A stretch of DNA of 64,000 nucleotides from CAYQXJ01 sp964421565 (lineage in GTDB: Bacteria > Planctomycetota > Brocadiia > SM23-32). Made by a program: the position numbers and the translations under genes. This document shows positions 26,565 through 35,466 of this stretch, in pieces (the stretch's first letter is position 1; every line of letters starts with the position of its first letter). The notes under the pieces were generated by a model. It was not told the DNA's origin. It ran no database searches and worked only from the letters and a program-made list of their open reading frames with translations. Where the stretch lies: assembly GCA_964421565.1 (NCBI GenBank), contig CAYQXJ010000007.1, forward strand, positions 62,001-126,000. The letters are read 5' to 3'.

Positions 26565-27719
26565 ATGAGAACAAAACGCCTGACGCTCTGCGTCGTGTTC
26601 ACTGCCCTTACGGCATTGTCTCTTAGCGTCCGGGGAAGCGAGGAGTTGCTGCGCGAAGCGTGGCGGCAAGCCGGCGGGCCGAAGGCCAGCGAGCTCGCGC
26701 ACGCTGAGCAAAGCCTGCAGAACCTGGCCGACCAGTGGCAGGCTTTGCGCGATCCATGCGCACACCCCGAGTTTCAGTGGCTGGTGGCCCACCCGGAGGC
26801 CGCCTACCTGGCACTCGACGAAGCCTTTGCGCGTCAGCCGAAAAACGGCCTTCGGGACGCCTGTCTCGCCGTCGCGGCCAGGATCCATCGGGCGGGCCTC
26901 GGGCAGTACCTGCCTGCCCTTCTACGAACTGCTGCCACGCCGGGCGAACGCCTGAAGGTGCTGCAGTGCATGGCCGCCCTGCACGACAGGCACTCGGTGC
27001 AGGAGGCCGTGCGCTTCTCGGGTCAACTGCCGCAGAATGTAACAGAGCCTGAGCTGGTCGCCGTGGTGCGATTGTTCGCGTCGGCGCCCACGCCCGCTCA
27101 TCTGGGCTTCCTGCAGCGTTTTGAACCGATGATGCGTTCGCTCGAGGCTCGCTTCCACCTGGCGCGTGCGCAGTACCTTTGTGGCGACGTGACGGCGCTG
27201 CAGAGGGTGCCCGCCATTCTTCTGCAGAAAGAGGCAGGCAGAGAGCTGAAGCTGCGCGTCGTCGAGTTCCTGCAGCAGAACTTCGGCGAGGTGGCGCTTC
27301 AGGCCCTTTCGCGCTGCGCCCTCAGCGACGAGGACGAACAGGTCGCCGCCAGGGCGCTGGCCGCACTGATCTGCGCCAGCGGCTACGAAAGGAGTAGCGC
27401 CCCGGTGGGACGACAGGAACCAGCGGCAGAACGGCCAGGCGGTCAGAAGCCCCCCGACGCACCCGCCGGGGAGCAGAAGCCGCCAATCGACGCCGCTCCG
27501 GGCGAGTTGCCTGCCCGCCTGCACGAGATTGATGCGCAGCAGCGCCGCGAGCTTGTGGGGGTCGTCCTCGACTGGTGGGCAACGGAGGGCCGCAAGCAAT
27601 TCGAGCAGAAGCGACGTGAACCCGAGGTATCGGCACGGCCGCACCGTAACTCAAAGGATCTGTGGGGCTTGACGGCAGCTTTGCGCCCGGCTTTTCCGCC
27701 GGGGGGAGGAATGGCATGA
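26565..27719 (+). CDS. Secreted helical-repeat protein of unknown function
   Basis: A 384-residue protein with an N-terminal signal peptide (hydrophobic to about residue 22, then VRGSEE). Residues 30-290 are almost wholly helical, with HEAT/TPR-like amphipathic pairs such as LRDACLAVAARIHRAGLG. A Pro/Gly/Lys-rich linker (about 285-320) precedes a short C-terminal helical part. No enzyme motif was seen. Its ending ATGGCATGA overlaps the start of the vWA gene, so the two are translationally coupled. Confidence 0.6.
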   Translation: MRTKRLTLCVVFTALTALSLSVRGSEELLREAWRQAGGPKASELAHAEQSLQNLADQWQALRDPCAHPEFQWLVAHPEAAYLALDEAFARQPKNGLRDACLAVAARIHRAGLGQYLPALLRTAATPGERLKVLQCMAALHDRHSVQEAVRFSGQLPQNVTEPELVAVVRLFASAPTPAHLGFLQRFEPMMRSLEARFHLARAQYLCGDVTALQRVPAILLQKEAGRELKLRVVEFLQQNFGEVALQALSRCALSDEDEQVAARALAALICASGYERSSAPVGRQEPAAERPGGQKPPDAPAGEQKPPIDAAPGELPARLHEIDAQQRRELVGVVLDWWATEGRKQFEQKRREPEVSARPHRNSKDLWGLTAALRPAFPPGGGMA

Positions 27720-29233
27720 GAACCGCGAACAACCTGATGATGCGCGACCACGCCCGGAAACGCAGCGGGCAGATCGTAGCCCTGTTCGCCCTGCTTCTGG
27801 TCGTGCTGGTCATCATCTGCGTGCTCAGCATAGACATGGGCCGGATGATCACCTCGCAGGCACAGCTCCAGAATGCCGTCGACGCCGCAGCGTTGGCGGG
27901 CGCCAGCCAGCTGATCGGTTTCGTGGATGAGCCGGAAAAGACGGCCGCCCGACAGGAGGCCGTGCGCCTGTCGGAAAGCAATGCGGTCGCTGGTGACCAT
28001 CTGACGCTCGCCACGGAAGACATCCAGTTCGGACGCTACGACGACGATACCGGCCAGTTCGTCTCTGAGGATGATTTCGCCTCCGGAGAGCGCATAGACA
28101 GCATGCTCGTGCGAGGGCGCAGGTCTGAGGATGCCCCGGACGGGGTAATCGGCCTCTTCTTCGCAGGCATCTTCGGCATCCACGGCACCGCTCAGGGCGT
28201 CCAGGCGGTCGCCACCCAGCCGCGCCGCTACGTGGTCTTCGTCATGGACCGTTCGGGCTCCATGTGTTTCGACACCACCAACATAGACCTCTATTCGGCT
28301 CCCAACAGTGACGCCAGCATGGATCCCACCGCGACCGGCTGGTACTGGATGCCCAAGTACATCTATAAGGACGACTCCTGGCGAACGGCCTGGATGTACG
28401 CCGTCGACGACGACACGGGCGATGTGGTCACGGACTTCCTGCCGGACCACATCAAGGCGCGTTTGAGCGGCTCCAACTTCCGCTACTGCTCGCGCGACAG
28501 GCCGAACAACGTCCAATCGGGCTGGCTCAAAGTCCCCAGCGGCATCACCATATACTCCGCTTATGGTGATGAGTACCTCTACTGGTACGCCGACAGTTAC
28601 GGCCCGGTCGGCTCATGCGACTATGCCATCCCCCTCGACCCCATTGAGCCAATGGCGAGCAGTCAAAACGCGGCCGTGGCGTTCGTGGACTTGCTCGACC
28701 CGGAGAAGAACTCCGCTGCCCTGGTAACCTACGCGTGGCAGGGGACACTGGACAACGAGCTGACAACCGACTTTGAGGCTCTGCGTGAGAAGATAACCGC
28801 GTACGACGCGCGCGGCGCGACAGCAACCCCGGACGGAATGGAGGTGGGCATCGACGAGTTCGTGGACTCCGGCCGTGCCGACGGTCTCGGCCAGCGCATC
28901 CTGATCCTCTTGACCGACGGGCTGGCAAACGTCGCGGGCGGAACCACCTACGGCAATCCCAGTTCGAAAGTCACCGTGACGTTCTTCGACCAAGAGGTGG
29001 AATGCTACATATACCAGACCGTCGCGAGCGCCATTGAGACGCAAACGAGGCGCGCCCGCAATAACGGCATTCGCATCTACACAGTCTCCTTCGGCAACGG
29101 CGCCGACCAGGACCTGATGCCGTTGATCGCGCAGGAGACCAACGGCGCCTACTACTACGCGCCCAACCACTCGAGCCTGACCGACGTTTTCACGGACATA
29201 TTCCATAACCTGCCACCCGTGCTGACGTGGTGA
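27716..29233 (+). CDS. TadE/TadG-like protein with von Willebrand factor A domain
   Basis: A 505-residue membrane-anchored protein. The N-terminus (residues 15-55) is the Tad-like segment: RSGQIVALFALL, a long helix, then QLQNAVDAAALAGA, as in Flp pilus TadE/TadG proteins. A vWA domain follows with a complete MIDAS: DRSGSM, a Thr in TATPDG and LLTDG. Between the first and second MIDAS parts sits about 120 residues rich in Tyr, Trp and Asp. TadG-vWA proteins are minor pilins or surface proteins. No tadA/B/C/Z or rcpA is nearby. ATG at 27716 has GGGGGAGGA upstream. Confidence 0.8.
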   Translation: MRTANNLMMRDHARKRSGQIVALFALLLVVLVIICVLSIDMGRMITSQAQLQNAVDAAALAGASQLIGFVDEPEKTAARQEAVRLSESNAVAGDHLTLATEDIQFGRYDDDTGQFVSEDDFASGERIDSMLVRGRRSEDAPDGVIGLFFAGIFGIHGTAQGVQAVATQPRRYVVFVMDRSGSMCFDTTNIDLYSAPNSDASMDPTATGWYWMPKYIYKDDSWRTAWMYAVDDDTGDVVTDFLPDHIKARLSGSNFRYCSRDRPNNVQSGWLKVPSGITIYSAYGDEYLYWYADSYGPVGSCDYAIPLDPIEPMASSQNAAVAFVDLLDPEKNSAALVTYAWQGTLDNELTTDFEALREKITAYDARGATATPDGMEVGIDEFVDSGRADGLGQRILILLTDGLANVAGGTTYGNPSSKVTVTFFDQEVECYIYQTVASAIETQTRRARNNGIRIYTVSFGNGADQDLMPLIAQETNGAYYYAPNHSSLTDVFTDIFHNLPPVLTW

Positions 29234-29255
29234 GCCAGGCAGGAGGAACCATAAG

Positions 29256-30038
29256 ATGCGTCTGATGATCGTCGCTATGCTCGCGCTGGCGGGTTTCGGG
29301 ATCGCCTTCATGCTGAGTCCCTCCCTTCGGGCCGAAGTCAGTGACGTCCTGCTGGATGAACAAACAGAAGCCCAGATTGACGCCAATGCCCGCCAGATAG
29401 CCGACAAGGCGAGCGCAAGGCTCAAGGACACCACCGCCGGGGCACTCAACAGGGTCAGCACGCAAGCATCGCAAGCTGCCCAGCGCATCGCCGAGGACGT
29501 CGGCTCACCTGCCCCACAGCAGGAGCCGCCCACCCCTGAGCCCACTCCGACGCAAGAGCCACCGCCCGAGCCCACCGAGCCGACATCGAGTCAGCCGGCG
29601 GCCCCCGAAACCCCAGCGCCGCAACAGCGACCGGCCAGCCCGGTCGCTGCCCGACTCCGCCTGCCTTCCATGCTCAACGGCATCCGCTTCGGCATGACGC
29701 CCCAACAGGTTGCTGCGTGCCGCCAGATCGGCTGGAGGCGAGAACAGGGGGGCGAACTAATGCTTACCCACTATGCGGACCCGCAGAAGGTGCGGCAAGT
29801 GCGCTTCCACTTCTCCGCCGGCGAGTCCCTGTACAAGATCGAACTGCGCCGCAAAGTGGGTGAAACCGAAGACAAACGGCAGATCTACGACCAGACCCGC
29901 CAGATGTATGCCGCCGAGTACGCCAACCTGCCCGTAAGCCGAAAGACTACGTGGTCCGACGGCACAGTGCATGCGCACATAGAGCAATACCGAGAGGGAA
30001 TCCAGGTGACCTTCACCTGCCAGGACGCGCGCAGGTAG
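29256..30038 (+). CDS. Membrane-anchored protein with Pro-rich linker and C-terminal globular domain
   Basis: A 260-residue protein with a single N-terminal helix (about residues 3-20), a helical stretch (about 30-85), a Pro/Glu/Thr-rich linker (about 85-135) and a C-terminal domain (about 150-258) beginning with LNGIRFGMTPQQVAA. That opening resembles small periplasmic domains found in many exported bacterial proteins, but no family is named with confidence. It is the last gene of the TadG/vWA set, 22 bases after the vWA gene. A shared layout with the first gene suggests ancient duplication of the anchor. Confidence 0.6.
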   Translation: MRLMIVAMLALAGFGIAFMLSPSLRAEVSDVLLDEQTEAQIDANARQIADKASARLKDTTAGALNRVSTQASQAAQRIAEDVGSPAPQQEPPTPEPTPTQEPPPEPTEPTSSQPAAPETPAPQQRPASPVAARLRLPSMLNGIRFGMTPQQVAACRQIGWRREQGGELMLTHYADPQKVRQVRFHFSAGESLYKIELRRKVGETEDKRQIYDQTRQMYAAEYANLPVSRKTTWSDGTVHAHIEQYREGIQVTFTCQDARR

Positions 30039-30095
30039 AACTCACAAGGCGCATGCCCACCGGCCCCGGGCAGGAAAGCGGCGCGCACGGCGTCA

Positions 30096-31157
30096 TTAAT
30101 CGCCGAGCGCCGTTCTCGCAGCCCGGGCGGCCTCCTGCAGAAGGCCCTCGGTCAGCGGATCGTCCCGCTCGGCCCGCTCAAGATGCTCTACGGCGCGGGC
30201 GTAACGCCCGGCGAAGAGCTCCAGCAAGCCCAGCAGGAACCTCCGATCGGCATTCTGCGGGTCCTGCTCCACGGCCTCTTGCAGACGCGAGAGGACTACC
30301 TCGGCGGCATCGCTGTTGCCATACACCCGCGGCAGTTCCACGTCGAGCGCCTGCCAATCCGCAGCGGCACGCAGCCCCCGTCGCATGATGTGGGCGGCCG
30401 CCCGATAGTCTTCGGCGCCGAGGAGCGCAAAGCCGAGCGCCAGCTTGGCGGCGGGCATGTCCGGCCTGGCACTGATCGCGCGGCGAAAGGCATCGGCAGC
30501 CGCGTCGAACTCGGCTCGTTTCAGCTTCAATTCGCCGACCGCATAGTCAACCGCCACGCGTTGCGGGCCGCCCAGCATCGCAGAGAGGGACGAGCCGAAC
30601 CCGCTCGCGCGCGGCACGGCCTGCTCGGCCGGTTCATCCGCAGCGTCCGGTCCCTCCCCACTGGAGACCTGATCGGTCGTGGGGCTCTGAATGGTGACGC
30701 GCGAGCCTTCGTGGCTCACCGCGGGAAAGTAACCCGGTTGGCCGTAATACTCGGGGTACAGATCGTAGTAATAGTAGCGCGTGCCCGGCGCATCCATGGG
30801 TTCCACCACTATCAGCACCCGTTCCTGGCGCTTTCGGGGCAGATCGTCGAAGTAGGTCAGCGGGCCGTAGTCGTAGCTTCGGCGCAGGTAGAGCGAAGAG
30901 CCCGGCAGGTAGGAATGGCGCCGGAAGAAATCGTCCCGGTAGCGCCGATGCCAGGGGTAGATCAGCAGTTCGCCGTCGACTATCGGCACGAAGACAGGTC
31001 GCCGGTCGGGCTCTGCCCCGGTATCCTCAGCAGGCGCGGACTCCCTCAACCGCAGCGTTGCCCGCCGACGCCGCTGGGGGGCCGCATCTTCCGCGGCGAG
31101 CGCCACACCACCACCCAGTGCGAGTAGCAACAGCATAAGGACCACTTTGGGTGTCAT
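30096..31157 (-). CDS. Secreted TPR protein with aromatic-rich N-terminal domain
   Basis: A 353-residue protein. Residues 1-22 form a signal peptide (MTPKVVLMLLLLALGGG). The next part (about 55-150) is Tyr/Arg/Asp-rich (RRYRDDFFRRHSYLPG, TRYYYYDLYPEYY). From about 195 come four to five TPR-like helices (FDAAADAFRRAISARPDMPAAKLALGFAL). No catalytic motif was seen. AAAGGGGGAAG precedes the ATG at 31157; a longer upstream frame was rejected. It is convergent with the TadG/vWA cluster and might serve the same envelope structure; that is inference. Confidence 0.65.
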   Translation of the reverse strand: MTPKVVLMLLLLALGGGVALAAEDAAPQRRRRATLRLRESAPAEDTGAEPDRRPVFVPIVDGELLIYPWHRRYRDDFFRRHSYLPGSSLYLRRSYDYGPLTYFDDLPRKRQERVLIVVEPMDAPGTRYYYYDLYPEYYGQPGYFPAVSHEGSRVTIQSPTTDQVSSGEGPDAADEPAEQAVPRASGFGSSLSAMLGGPQRVAVDYAVGELKLKRAEFDAAADAFRRAISARPDMPAAKLALGFALLGAEDYRAAAHIMRRGLRAAADWQALDVELPRVYGNSDAAEVVLSRLQEAVEQDPQNADRRFLLGLLELFAGRYARAVEHLERAERDDPLTEGLLQEAARAARTALGD

Positions 31158-31184
31158 CGTCTTCCCCCTTTCTGCTCTACCTTC

Positions 31185-31213
31185 AGTATATCGAGTCGCG
31201 TGCGGCTCGTCCA
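31185..31213 (-). promoter_or_regulatory. Sigma-70-type promoter of the secreted TPR gene
   Basis: Minus-strand TGGACG, a 17-base spacer and TATACT, with a predicted start about 20 bases before the ATG. Confidence 0.45.
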
Positions 31214-31278
31214 TCCGCTCGACACCGTTCACGCAGCAGGCGCCACGGGGCCGCCCCCGGCGTGCGTGCTCCTCACAT

Positions 31279-31307
31279 TTGCACCGTCTGCACGTTCGTG
31301 CTATCAT
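31279..31307 (+). promoter_or_regulatory. Sigma-70-type promoter of the DUF2344-rng block
   Basis: TTGCAC, a 17-base spacer and TATCAT. The predicted start near 31314 leaves a leader of about 200 bases. That leader holds an exact 12-base repeat GCAGAGCGGAGA (31371-31382 and 31430-31441) and no convincing gene. Confidence 0.5.
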
Positions 31308-31515
31308 CTGCATAGTATTGCAGCATCGATGAATTCATTGCCTGCTGGCCGCGCGCCGGGAAGGCGTGCCGCAGAGCGGAGAACACACAGCCTAAGGCTG
31401 ATCATGGGTTTTGGCGGTCGTCACGTGGGGCAGAGCGGAGATGGGAGCGTCGCATCCGGCATGAAGCGCCGGGGGTTGCGCCAGGTGCTCCGCGTGGTGC
31501 CGCCGGGAGTCAGTT

Positions 31516-32160
31516 TTGTCGCAAGTAATACAAAACATTCGCTTTAGATTTACGAAAGAGGGAGACATCCGGTTCACGTCGCATCATGACATGATGCGCC
31601 TGCTCGAACGAGCTTTGCGCCGGGCCGGGCTCCCTGTTGCCATGAGCGAGGGGCACAATCCGCGCCCCCGCATCAGCATCCCTGCGCCGTTGAGTGTCGG
31701 CCACACGGGCCGCAACGAAGTCGCTGACGTCGGCCTGCGGCAATGGACCAAGCCGCAGGAGTTTCGGCGTCGACTGCAGCGTCAGCTTCCGCCGGGCATC
31801 CGCATCCGCTCCCTGCAGGTCACCTCGACCCATCCGGATCGCCAGCCGCGAAGTTTCTCATACCGCGTCCCCCTTCTGCCGGACCACTCGTTGGAAGATG
31901 CCGCCCTGAGAGCATTCATGGAGCAAGACGAAGCCATCGTGGTGCGGCACAGAAGGGACGACAGCAAGCGGGTGAACGTCCGTGAGTTCGTCCGGGCGCT
32001 ACGCCTGGACGCAGACGCAGTGGAGATGCTGATCGAGTTCACCAACAGGGGCAGCGCGCGCCCGGAGGAGGTACTGCAGGCCCTCGGATGTGATGAGGGC
32101 GCCGACTTTCTGGCCGGGCAGATCGAGCGCGCGCACGTGAGCATGTCTCCCTCACCATAG
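31516..32160 (+). CDS. DUF2344/TIGR03936-family protein
   Basis: A 214-residue protein matching the family usually found fused to or next to a TIGR03960 radical SAM enzyme. Seen are RFRFTKEGDIRFTSHHDMMR, RRAGLPVAMSEGHNPRPRISI and PLSVGHTGRNEVADV. The function is unknown; the location before rng-rplU-rpmA is widely conserved and hints at a role in RNA or ribosome modification. Its radical SAM partner is absent immediately upstream. The start is a TTG at 31516 with GGGAG about 6 bases upstream. It is followed by rng after 18 bases. Confidence 0.8.
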   Translation: MSQVIQNIRFRFTKEGDIRFTSHHDMMRLLERALRRAGLPVAMSEGHNPRPRISIPAPLSVGHTGRNEVADVGLRQWTKPQEFRRRLQRQLPPGIRIRSLQVTSTHPDRQPRSFSYRVPLLPDHSLEDAALRAFMEQDEAIVVRHRRDDSKRVNVREFVRALRLDADAVEMLIEFTNRGSARPEEVLQALGCDEGADFLAGQIERAHVSMSPSP

Positions 32161-32178
32161 AAATGTGAGGGAAACGGC

Positions 32179-33663
32179 ATGGAGAAGTTAATGCTCGTCA
32201 ACGTCGTCGAGCAGGAGGAAGTGCGCATTGCCCTGCTCGAGGACAGCAGACTCGAACAGCTCTTCCTGGAGCGCACCAGCCACGAGCACATCGTCGGCAA
32301 CATCCACAAGGGCATCGTCGTCAACATCGTGCCGAACATCGAGGCCGCCTTCCTCGAGTTCGGCTACAAGAAGCACGGTTTCCTGCACGTCTCGGACATC
32401 CTGCCCTCCAGCGTCGGAAAGAAGGGGCGCGGCGGGAACATACGCAGCCTGCTGCGGGAGGGCCAGGAGCTGCTGGTGCAAGTCACCAAGGAGGGGTTCG
32501 GCGACAAGGGCCCCAGCCTTACCACTTACCTGAGCCTGCCCGGCCGCTACCTGGTCCTGATGCCGGGCCTGAGCCGACGGGGCGTTTCGCGCCGCATCAA
32601 GGAAGACAAAGAACGCGACCGCCTGCGTCAGATCCTGGGAGAACTGGACATCCCAAGCGATATTGGCGTCATAGCCCGCACTGCCGGCCAGGGCCGCTCG
32701 AAGACCGATCTGCAACGCGACCTGGACTACCTGAAACGCCTGTGGCACGCCATCAGCCAGCGGGCAGAACGCTCGAAGGCCCCGGCTATGGTCTACCAGG
32801 AGAGCGATCCCGTCACGCGCGTGATCCGCGACGTGTTCACCGAGGATATACGCAACATCATCGTCGACAGCGACGAGGTCTTCGAGAAGGTGCAGGACTT
32901 CCTGCGCAGCGTGCTGCCCAGCCACGTGCGGAAGGTCAAGCGCCACGATGCCAGCGACCCGCTGTTCCATCACTATGGGGTGGAAGAGGAGATTGACCGA
33001 ATGCACAGCCGCACGGTGGAGCTACCTATCGGGGGCAGCATCGTGCTGGAGCAGACGGAGGCGCTGGTAGCCATAGATGTCAACAGCGGGCATTACAAGG
33101 GTCGCGGAGACGCGGAAGAGACAGCCTTCCGCATCAACATGGAAGCCGCGCCCGAGATAGCCCGGCAAATCAGGCTGCGCGATCTCGGCGGCGTAGTCGC
33201 CATCGACTTCATCGACATGGAGCGGGCCGATCATCGCAGCAAGGTCGAAAAACGCCTGTGGGAGGCCCTCAAGCGCGACCGGGCCCGCCTGCGCATGTTG
33301 AAGATGTCGCCGTTCTGCATAGTGGAGATGACGCGACAGAGACAGCGCCAGAGCCTGCGCACCACCACCTATGAGGAATGCCCGGCCTGCCACGGCACGG
33401 GCCTGGTGAAGGGCCGCCAGACCCTCGCCCTCCAGGTGCTGCGCAAGATCAAGGCAGGCCTCGACGGCAAGGACATCGCCCGCGTTGAGGTGCGGGTGGC
33501 AACCGAGGCGGCGAACTATCTGAACAACGAGATGCGCGAGCGCGTGCAGGAACTGGAGAACAGCAGCAACAGCGACATCCAGATACTGGCCGACGCCTCC
33601 GCACACCCGGGCGAGTTCATCATCCGGTTCCTCAACGCCGAAGGGCGCGAAGTGAACGTGTGA
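32179..33663 (+). CDS. rng: Ribonuclease E/G family endoribonuclease
   Basis: A 494-residue RNase G/E catalytic protein that processes rRNA and mRNA. An S1 domain is present near residues 37-120 (GNIHKGIVVNIVPNIEAAFLEFG), then the RNase E-type domain with IVLEQTEALVAIDVNSG, whose catalytic Asp lies in AIDVN, plus GVVAIDFIDM. The zinc-link CPACHGTG is near residue 410. It lacks the long C-terminal degradosome scaffold, so RNase G length fits. It lies in the conserved order before rplU-rpmA-obg. Confidence 0.93.
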   Translation: MEKLMLVNVVEQEEVRIALLEDSRLEQLFLERTSHEHIVGNIHKGIVVNIVPNIEAAFLEFGYKKHGFLHVSDILPSSVGKKGRGGNIRSLLREGQELLVQVTKEGFGDKGPSLTTYLSLPGRYLVLMPGLSRRGVSRRIKEDKERDRLRQILGELDIPSDIGVIARTAGQGRSKTDLQRDLDYLKRLWHAISQRAERSKAPAMVYQESDPVTRVIRDVFTEDIRNIIVDSDEVFEKVQDFLRSVLPSHVRKVKRHDASDPLFHHYGVEEEIDRMHSRTVELPIGGSIVLEQTEALVAIDVNSGHYKGRGDAEETAFRINMEAAPEIARQIRLRDLGGVVAIDFIDMERADHRSKVEKRLWEALKRDRARLRMLKMSPFCIVEMTRQRQRQSLRTTTYEECPACHGTGLVKGRQTLALQVLRKIKAGLDGKDIARVEVRVATEAANYLNNEMRERVQELENSSNSDIQILADASAHPGEFIIRFLNAEGREVNV

Positions 33664-33677
33664 GAGCCTTATGTCAG

Positions 33678-33706
33678 TTGCACGGGGCGCCGGTTTGGGC
33701 TACAAT
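33678..33706 (+). promoter_or_regulatory. Sigma-70-type promoter of rplU-rpmA
   Basis: TTGCAC, a 17-base spacer and TACAAT just after the rng stop. The predicted start near 33713 gives about 40 bases of leader. Confidence 0.6.
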
Positions 33707-33754
33707 CCCTATTCGGCTTCCTCCGTTTCATGGCACCTTCCAGGCGGGCGAACG

Positions 33755-34069
33755 ATGTACGCTGTCATAGACGACAAGGGTAAGCAGTATAAGGTCGAAA
33801 CCGGCAACGAGCTGCGAGTAGACCTGATGCCGGCCGACGAGGGCGAACTGGTCGAGTTCGACCGGGTGCTGATGATCGGCAACGGCGAGCAGATGCGCAT
33901 CGGCACGCCGACCGTGCCCGGCGCGCGCGTGCTGGCCGAGGTGCTGCGTCACGAGAAAGGCCCCAAGCTGACCATGATGCGCACCCAGGCGACCAAGATG
34001 CGGCAGTCGAAGAAAGGGCACCGGCAGAAGTACACGCGGCTGCTCATACGCGAAATCCACCCCGAATGA
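33755..34069 (+). CDS. rplU: 50S ribosomal protein L21
   Basis: A 104-residue ribosomal protein of normal length. It begins MYAVIDDKGKQYKVE and ends with the RQSKKGHRQKYTRLLI segment typical of bL21. An upstream extension to 33671 in the same frame was rejected because family members start at MYAVI and the promoter lies between. It is cotranscribed with rpmA, 9 bases downstream. Confidence 0.97.
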   Translation: MYAVIDDKGKQYKVETGNELRVDLMPADEGELVEFDRVLMIGNGEQMRIGTPTVPGARVLAEVLRHEKGPKLTMMRTQATKMRQSKKGHRQKYTRLLIREIHPE

Positions 34070-34078
34070 GGTGAAACA

Positions 34079-34321
34079 ATGGCCCACAAGAAAGGACAGG
34101 GCTCCACGCGCAACGGCCGCGACAGCAATCCGAAATACCGCGGCGTGAAGCTGTACGGAGGACAGAGCGTCAGGGCCGGCGGCATCATCGTGCGCCAGAC
34201 CGGAACGCACTTCCACCCCGGCCGCCACGTAGGCGTCGGCAGGGACTACACGCTGTTCGCCAAGGCTGACGGCGTGGTCGAGTTCGGCCCCGGCAATCGC
34301 GTGCACGTGCGCACGGGCTGA
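34079..34321 (+). CDS. rpmA: 50S ribosomal protein L27
   Basis: An 80-residue bL27, with the N-terminal MAHKKGQGSTRNGRDS that reaches the peptidyl transferase centre and VRQTGTHFHPGRHVG after it. There is no N-terminal leader extension of the Firmicutes type. GAGGTGAAACA supplies the ribosome-binding site. A terminator hairpin follows. Confidence 0.97.
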   Translation: MAHKKGQGSTRNGRDSNPKYRGVKLYGGQSVRAGGIIVRQTGTHFHPGRHVGVGRDYTLFAKADGVVEFGPGNRVHVRTG

Positions 34322-34359
34322 TCCGTAACCCCGCCCAGCAAGCTATCATGGAAACCAGT

Positions 34360-34400
34360 GGCCGTCTTTGCCCCCGGGCGGAGGCGGCCGTTTCTGTTTG
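34360..34400 (+). terminator. Rho-independent terminator after rpmA
   Basis: An 8-bp stem (GGCCGTCT with AGGCGGCC) encloses an inner GCCC/GGGC stem and is followed by GTTTCTGTTT. It may be partial, with readthrough to obg. Confidence 0.65.
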
Positions 34401-34421
34401 GCTTAACCGATAAGTGAGAGC

Positions 34422-35444
34422 ATGCGTTTCGTCGACGAAACCACAGCCTATGTGAAGGCCGGCGACGGCGGCGACGGCTGCGTGAGCTTCCGGCGGGAAA
34501 AGTACGTGCCGCGGGGCGGCCCGGATGGGGGCGACGGAGGCGACGGAGGCGACGTCATCATTGAGACCGACCCGAACCTGAACACGCTGATGGACCTCGT
34601 CTCGAAGGCCGAGTTCCGGGCCGAGGACGGCGGCGACGGCATGTCCCGCAATAAGCACGGCGCCGACGGCGAGGACCTGGTCATTTCGGTTCCCGTCGGG
34701 ACGATCGTCATCGACACCGATAGCGGGCTCACCCTCGCCGACATGGATCGGCCGGGCAGGCGCATCGTCGTCGCACGGGGAGGCCGGGGCGGCCGCGGCA
34801 ACGCGCGATTCGCCACCGCCACCCACCAGGTGCCGACTGAATACGAAGAAGGCAAGCCCGGCCGTGAGCGCAACTTGAGGCTGGAGCTGCGCCTGGTGGC
34901 CGACGTGGGCCTGGTGGGCCTGCCGAACGCCGGCAAATCCACGCTGCTCTCCCGCATCAGCGCCGCCCACCCCAAAGTCGCTGACTACCCGTTCACCACC
35001 CTGCAGCCGGTCGTGGGCATAGTCGAAACGGGCGACTACACGCGCTTTACCGTGGCGGACCTGCCCGGTCTGATTGAGGGCGCTCACGAGGGCAAAGGGC
35101 TCGGCGACGAGTTCCTGCGCCACGTGGAAAGAACGAGGCTCCTGGTGCATCTGGTCGATGCCCTGCCGACCGACGGCAGCGACCCCTTGGAGAATTACCA
35201 CACCGTGCGCGACGAACTGCGGCTGCACAGCGAAACACTCGCCGCGAAGCCCGAACTCGTGGTGGCGACGAAGGTGGATTTGCATGGCTCGCAGGCCGGC
35301 GTGCAACAACTGCGGCAGGGGCTGAAGGGGGAAGTGTTCGAGGTGTCGGCTTCGAGCGGGGAGGGCCTGCGCGAGCTGGTCGGGGCCATTGTGGAACGCC
35401 TGAGGCAGTTGCCATGCGAACTCGAAGGGGCCGAAAGGCTGTGA
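34422..35444 (+). CDS. obg: GTPase Obg (CgtA)
   Basis: A 340-residue ribosome-associated GTPase. The N-terminal Gly-rich Obg fold shows VKAGDGGDGCVSFRREK and GGDGGDGGDV. The G domain starts near residue 160 with GLPNAGKSTLL, then DLPGLIEG and a variant ATKVD for NKxD. No C-terminal OCT domain is visible. It lies in the conserved rplU-rpmA-obg order and is convergent with mnmE. Confidence 0.96.
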   Translation: MRFVDETTAYVKAGDGGDGCVSFRREKYVPRGGPDGGDGGDGGDVIIETDPNLNTLMDLVSKAEFRAEDGGDGMSRNKHGADGEDLVISVPVGTIVIDTDSGLTLADMDRPGRRIVVARGGRGGRGNARFATATHQVPTEYEEGKPGRERNLRLELRLVADVGLVGLPNAGKSTLLSRISAAHPKVADYPFTTLQPVVGIVETGDYTRFTVADLPGLIEGAHEGKGLGDEFLRHVERTRLLVHLVDALPTDGSDPLENYHTVRDELRLHSETLAAKPELVVATKVDLHGSQAGVQQLRQGLKGEVFEVSASSGEGLRELVGAIVERLRQLPCELEGAERL

Positions 35445-35466
35445 AGATCCGGCCCGGTCCGGCCCG

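Noticed and set aside
31200..31547. 115-codon plus-strand frame in the leader
   Set aside because: No ribosome-binding site, no family, and it overlaps the start of the DUF2344 gene in another frame.
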